Part shown: piece by piece, positions 60,482-64,000 of the stretch
How the letters are laid out: every line of letters begins with the position of its first letter
How positions within the stretch are numbered: position 1 is the first letter of the stretch
Source of the DNA: Erwinia endophytica
GTDB lineage: Bacteria > Pseudomonadota > Gammaproteobacteria > Enterobacterales > Enterobacteriaceae
NCBI RefSeq assembly: GCF_009295515.1
Contig: NZ_RQVV01000053.1
Coordinates: 248,001 to 312,000, forward strand
Length of the DNA: 64,000 bases
Reading direction: 5' to 3'
Notes under the pieces: generated by a model
Database searches by the model: none
The model's input: the letters and a program-made list of their open reading frames with translations, nothing else
Told to the model about the DNA's origin: nothing
Translations under genes and position numbers: made by a program

Positions 60482-60889
60482 TTATGCTCCCAAACCGTGA
60501 CCGGCGTGTTGGTTTTCTATTAGCTCAATTTTATAGCCATCGGGATCTTCAACAAAGGCAATAATCGTGGTGCCCCCTTTGACCGGTCCCGCTTCACGCG
60601 TGACGTTACCGCCATCTTTACGAATACGCTCACAGGTTGCCGCCACGTCATCAACGCCGAGTGCGATATGACCATAAGCATCGCCAAGGTTATATTTGTC
60701 CACGCCCCAGTTGTAGGTCAGTTCAATCACCGCACCTTCGCTCTCTTCGGTGTAACCGACGAAGGCCAGGGTATATTTATATTCGGTGTTTTCGCTGGTG
60801 CGCAGCAGGCGCATTCCCAGCACTCTGGTATAAAAATCAATGGAGCGTTGTAGATCGCCAACGCGTAGCATGGTGTGAAGTAAGCGCAT
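60482..60889 (-). CDS. gloA: lactoylglutathione lyase (glyoxalase I)
   Basis: A 135-residue nickel-dependent enzyme converting the methylglyoxal-glutathione hemithioacetal to S-lactoylglutathione. The four metal ligands are visible as His in RLLHTMLRV, Glu in GAVIELTYN, His in YGHIALGV and Glu in YKIELIEN. It lies between rnt and nemRA as in E. coli, where NemR also controls gloA by readthrough from the nemRA promoter. Confidence 0.97.
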   Translation of the reverse strand: MRLLHTMLRVGDLQRSIDFYTRVLGMRLLRTSENTEYKYTLAFVGYTEESEGAVIELTYNWGVDKYNLGDAYGHIALGVDDVAATCERIRKDGGNVTREAGPVKGGTTIIAFVEDPDGYKIELIENQHAGHGLGA

Positions 60890-60947
60890 AACATCCTCTT
60901 GGTAGACGCAAAGGCGCCATCATCTGATGACAGGAAGAAGGTCAGTA

Positions 60948-61037
60948 TATACTCTAAATAATAGCAATGGCATGCAGGCGGTAACGGTGGAAGACCGCCG
61001 TCCATCCCATGCAACTTGCTGAAGTATGACGCGTATA
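60948..61037. repeat. palindromic intergenic repeat (MITE-like), short form
   Basis: It begins TATACTCTAAATAAT and ends GAAGTATGACGCGTATA, both ends of the same repeat type as at 52986-53180 but inverted relative to it. Inner parts GGCATGCAGGCGG and CATGCAACTTG are also recognisable. At 90 bp it is shorter than usual, and it lies between gloA and nemA. Confidence 0.7.
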
Positions 61038-61045
61038 ATGATGAA

Positions 61046-61084
61046 ATCCCCACGCGTTAATTCGTGGTCCCGAAGGGTGGGGAT
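61046..61084 (-). terminator. hairpin downstream of nemA
   Basis: ATCCCCAC (61046) and GTGGGGAT (61077) are perfect inverted copies enclosing a second stem CACG/CGTG. They lie about 70 bases past the nemA stop and are followed on the minus strand by TTCATCATT. It would reduce readthrough from nemRA into gloA. Confidence 0.5.
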
Positions 61085-61156
61085 AATCATTAACAAACAT
61101 CAGCCGGGCGATCCGCCGCCTGATGTGATGGACATAATGCCGTACTTTCAGCCAGG

Positions 61157-62260
61157 TTACCCAGCCAGAGTGGGGTAGTCAGTATAGCCTTCAGCACCGC
61201 CGCCGTAAAACAGCTCCGGGCGCGGCTCGTTAAGTGGGGCGTGCTGTTGCAGGCGTTCCACCAGGTCCGGGTTCGCGATATACCAGCGGCCAAAGGCGAC
61301 AGCGTCGATCAGCCCTTTTTCGATCAAGTCTTCCGCTTTCTCGGCGGTATAGGCTCCGGCACCGATAATGACGCCGGGATAAATGTCGCGAATAGCTTTG
61401 CGGAACGCCTCACTGTAAGGTTTACCACCGGCCCAGTCCGGCTCGGAAATGTGCAGGAAGGCGAGATTGCGTTTTGCCAACTCGGCAATGTAGTACAACG
61501 CGGCGTCTTCCTGATCCTCGCCATTATCCAGACCGTTAAATGGACCAAGAGGCGAGATTCGGATACCAATGCGGTCCGCACTCCAGCCGTCAATAACGGC
61601 ATCGACCACTTCCAGCGCAAAGCGGGTCCGGTTTTCCACGCTGCCGCCATAAGCATCAGTGCGTTGGTTAGAGGCTGGCGACAGGAACTGATGGATCAGA
61701 TAACCGTGAGCAGAGTGCAGCTCGACCAGATCGAAGTCGGCTTCGCGGGCATTGATGACCGCCTGACGAAAATCATTTACCACACCGGCGATTTCGTCCA
61801 GTTCGAGTGCGCGAGGTGTGGAGGTATCGGCACGTACGGCAAGGCCGTTTTCATCACGCAGTGTGGTACGGGTTTGGGCGTTAATGGCGGAAGAGGAAAT
61901 GGGCGCTTTGCCTTCGGGTTGTAGACTGGAGTGCGAGATACGACCAGTGTGCCACAGTTGCACTGCACTGTGACCGCCCGCTTGATGGATGCCGCTATTA
62001 ATGGCCTTCCATGCGGCAATCTGCTCTGGGGTATGCAGACCGGGTGCGCCGGCATAACCTTTAGCCTGGAAAGAAACCTGAGTGGCTTCGGTAATGATCA
62101 GACCGGCACTGGCGCGTTGACGGTAATATTCACCCATCAGCGGCGTAGGAATATCCCCCGGCTCAATGCTGCGCAGACGAGTCAATGGCGCCATAAATAC
62201 GCGGTTCGGTACGGTGATCGCCCCGGTTTTTAATGGGGTAAATAACTTCTTTAGTTCCAT
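61157..62260 (-). CDS. nemA: N-ethylmaleimide reductase (old yellow enzyme)
   Basis: A 367-residue FMN-dependent ene-reductase that detoxifies electrophiles such as N-ethylmaleimide, nitrate esters and quinones. OYE landmarks are [12 protein letters not shown] near the N-terminus, [27 protein letters not shown], the His/Asn pair [33 protein letters not shown], and [34 protein letters not shown]. It follows nemR by 45 bases and is probably co-transcribed. Confidence 0.96.
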   Translation of the reverse strand: MELKKLFTPLKTGAITVPNRVFMAPLTRLRSIEPGDIPTPLMGEYYRQRASAGLIITEATQVSFQAKGYAGAPGLHTPEQIAAWKAINSGIHQAGGHSAVQLWHTGRISHSSLQPEGKAPISSSAINAQTRTTLRDENGLAVRADTSTPRALELDEIAGVVNDFRQAVINAREADFDLVELHSAHGYLIHQFLSPASNQRTDAYGGSVENRTRFALEVVDAVIDGWSADRIGIRISPLGPFNGLDNGEDQEDAALYYIAELAKRNLAFLHISEPDWAGGKPYSEAFRKAIRDIYPGVIIGAGAYTAEKAEDLIEKGLIDAVAFGRWYIANPDLVERLQQHAPLNEPRPELFYGGGAEGYTDYPTLAG

Positions 62261-62305
62261 ACTTCACTCCTGGTGGTAGACCGGTCAACTAGAAACAGTG
62301 TTTTT

Positions 62306-62899
62306 TTAAAGGGGTTCAGGCAGCATCCGCGTCATCTCCTGCCAGGCATTCATCAACGGCCTGTTATCACGGGAGATTTTGCTCTGCAGACTGGCACCCA
62401 GCCACAACATATACAGATTCTGCGCACAAGTTTCAGGGGGGACTGACAACTGTAAGCTCCCCTGTTGCTCAGCTCGTTCCAGCGCGATACTTAGCGTGGA
62501 CATCAGCGCTTTTGACCCGTTGTCCAGTGCGATACGCATTGGTTCCGACAGGTCACAAACTTCCGCCGACAATTTGACTGACAGGCAACCCGCAAAGGAG
62601 TGGTCCTGGCAGAAAGTTGTGAGTGACTGCTGATAATAATCAAGGATGCGTTGACGCTGATTGCCCTGGTGATCTTCCAGATATTCGTGAAGACGCTGAT
62701 GATAAATGGCAAAATAACGTTCAAGCATCGCGACGCCGAACGCCTCTTTCGACGGGAAGTAGTGGTAAAACGACCCTTTCGGCACCTCAGCCACTTTCAG
62801 TAGCTCGATCAATCCCATACCGTTGAAGCCGCGCTGAATGCACAACTGCTCACCAGTTATCAGAAGATGTTCTCGGGTGTCGTATCGGGTCGATTTCAT
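62306..62899 (-). CDS. nemR: electrophile- and HOCl-sensing repressor NemR (TetR family)
   Basis: A 197-residue repressor of nemA and gloA. The ATG at 62899 follows the operator and starts MKSTRYDTREHLL, matching the family; a start at 62944 would place coding sequence across the operator. The helix-turn-helix is in GMGLIELLKVAEVPKGSFYHYFPSKEAFGVAML. The redox-active Cys of the E. coli protein (Cys106) corresponds to AEVCDLSE, preceded by another conserved Cys in FAGCLSVKL. Confidence 0.95.
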   Translation of the reverse strand: MKSTRYDTREHLLITGEQLCIQRGFNGMGLIELLKVAEVPKGSFYHYFPSKEAFGVAMLERYFAIYHQRLHEYLEDHQGNQRQRILDYYQQSLTTFCQDHSFAGCLSVKLSAEVCDLSEPMRIALDNGSKALMSTLSIALERAEQQGSLQLSVPPETCAQNLYMLWLGASLQSKISRDNRPLMNAWQEMTRMLPEPL

Positions 62900-62910
62900 G
62901 ATTTTCACTG

Positions 62911-62932
62911 TATCAGACCGATCGGTCTGATA
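62911..62932. promoter_or_regulatory. NemR operator
   Basis: A 22-bp perfect palindrome centred on CAGACCGATCGGTCTG, 12 bases before the nemR start, contains the known NemR recognition core AGACC-N4-GGTCT. It lies only four bases after the stop of the upstream eptA-type gene. Confidence 0.9.
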
Positions 62933-62936
62933 CAAA

Positions 62937-64000
62937 TTATCCATTTTGGACCTGGCACGATTTGATCATGTCCAGCGCCGGTTGGTACTCTTTCGTCTGC
63001 ACGTTCAGCATGCCCAATAGGGTATGGAAAATATTGTCCTGGGAAACCTCAGCGGTTTTTGCCGACTGCTGTAAACATGACTGATTAATGCCATAAGTGT
63101 GGGCGTAATCATCAGACATCCACAACAGGAAGGGAATATGCGTTTGCTGCGATGGGGCGAAAACATAAGGTGTGCCGTGTAGATACATACCGTGTTCACC
63201 CAGTGATTCACCGTGATCGGACAGGTAAACCAGTGCCACATTGAATTTGTTACTGTAAGACTTCAGCAGACTGATCGTGCTGTCCACCATCGAATCGGTA
63301 TACAGTATTGTGTTGTCATAGGTATTCACCAGTGTCTGATGGTCGCAATCCTGGATTTGATTGCTGTCGCAGGTGGGGGTGAACTTACGCATCGCCGTCG
63401 GATAGCGTTGGTAATACGCCGGGCCATGGCTCCCCATCTGGTGTAGTACAATCACCGTGTCATCTTTTATGCTGTCAATATAGTTATTCAGGCGGTACAT
63501 CAGCACATCGTCCAGACAGTAATCATGCTGGCAAAGGGCGCTGACATGCCATCGGGTCATGTCGCTATGCGGCACACGATCACAGGCACCTTTACAGCCG
63601 CCGTCATTTTCGCGCCATAACACGTTGATTCCGGCATGGGCCATGACATCCAGTAAGCCTTCCTGATGATGCGCCAGGTTGGCATCATAATGTCTGCGCG
63701 GCATGTTGGAGAACATGCACGGCACAGAGACCGCGGTTTCCGTACCGCATGAGCTGGCGTTGGGATAATAAATGACGTTATCGTGCTGCAATTTGGGATT
63801 GGTATCACGTGCGTAACCGCCCAGCGAAAAGTCTTCCGCACGCGCAGTTTCACCCAACACAAAAATGACCAGTGTTTTTTTCTTTTCGGCTTTAATCAGT
63901 GAGCCTTTTTGCGCATCCAGACCAATTTTCACCAGCGGCTGATCGCCAACCAGCCAGCGGTTATCCGCATAGTGTCCCAGACTGCTGACCACGTTGACTG
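62937..64000 (-). CDS. eptA: phosphoethanolamine transferase, EptA type (N-terminus outside window)
   Basis: The C-terminal 354 or so residues of an inner-membrane enzyme that adds phosphoethanolamine to lipid A and lowers binding of cationic peptides; the frame stays open to the right edge. The periplasmic sulfatase-like domain is complete: FVLGETARAEDFSLGGY (metal Glu), the catalytic Thr in SSCGTETAVSVPCMFSNMPR, disulfide cysteines in GGCKGACDRV and QHDYCLDD, and the metal site LSDHGESLGEHGMYLHGTPYVFAP. The membrane anchor should lie beyond 64000. Related enzymes (EptB, CptA) are possible but the motif spacing fits EptA. It is the next gene upstream of nemR on the same strand. Confidence 0.88.
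   Translation of the reverse strand, partial: VNVVSSLGHYADNRWLVGDQPLVKIGLDAQKGSLIKAEKKKTLVIFVLGETARAEDFSLGGYARDTNPKLQHDNVIYYPNASSCGTETAVSVPCMFSNMPRRHYDANLAHHQEGLLDVMAHAGINVLWRENDGGCKGACDRVPHSDMTRWHVSALCQHDYCLDDVLMYRLNNYIDSIKDDTVIVLHQMGSHGPAYYQRYPTAMRKFTPTCDSNQIQDCDHQTLVNTYDNTILYTDSMVDSTISLLKSYSNKFNVALVYLSDHGESLGEHGMYLHGTPYVFAPSQQTHIPFLLWMSDDYAHTYGINQSCLQQSAKTAEVSQDNIFHTLLGMLNVQTKEYQPALDMIKSCQVQNG

Overview
The window is a chromosomal segment from a member of the order Enterobacterales. It follows the Escherichia coli backbone running from katE through thrS-infC-rplT-pheST-ihfA, aroH-ppsR-ppsA, ydiK-ydiJ-menI, suf, lpp-pykF, mdtK-ribE-cfa, purR and grxD to nemRA, but with many small gains and losses. 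Missing from their usual slots are pfkB, btuC/btuD, the ydiL-to-ydiT interval, sodB and ydhP. That pattern, together with palindromic repeats with TATAC..GTATA-type ends of the kind seen in Dickeya, Pectobacterium, Serratia, Yersinia and Sodalis, points to a family other than Enterobacteriaceae sensu stricto. The genus cannot be fixed from the sequence alone.

Layout. 1-9.3 kb: a small secreted protein, an MFS anion symporter, catalase HPII (katE), the cystine carrier tcyP, ydjM, the sugar phosphatase hxpB, yniB and the kinase yniA. 9.7-19.4 kb: ydiY, then the translation cluster thrS-infC (ATT start)-rpmI-rplT, the pheM attenuator with pheS-pheT-ihfA, then btuE and nlpC. 19.6-31.4 kb: selO, aroH, the ppsR/ppsA divergent pair, a clear copy of the small RNA RprA with an RcsB-type box, ydiK, ydiJ and menI. 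31.4-40.8 kb: an unrecognised gene behind an almost perfect Fur box, the sufABCDSE operon, the L,D-transpeptidase ldtE, lpp and pykF.

41.3-48.9 kb is the accessory part: a Fur box, a FepA-type receptor, a one-module nonribosomal peptide synthetase (C-A-T-TE), a free-standing aryl carrier protein and an IroE/Fes-type esterase. By hand alignment the adenylation pocket is not the serine pocket of EntF. It carries two acidic residues, as expected for lysine, ornithine or arginine. The locus therefore probably makes a catechol siderophore different from enterobactin, using dihydroxybenzoate genes encoded outside this window. It sits between pykF and three tRNA-Val(GAC) genes.

49-64 kb: tRNA-Val x3, mdtK, ribE, cfa, the purine pair punC/punR, purR, the 29-residue cytochrome bd subunit cydH, the endopeptidase mepH, grxD, a DUF1932-type dehydrogenase, rnt, gloA, nemA, nemR with a perfect palindromic operator, and the 3' part of an eptA-type phosphoethanolamine transferase that runs off the right edge.

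Iron and Fe-S themes recur (suf, siderophore locus, grxD, Fur boxes), as do Cra-type sites at the two ends of the PEP/pyruvate cycle (ppsA and pykF). All functional assignments rest on recognition of protein families and motifs by eye; no database search was run.
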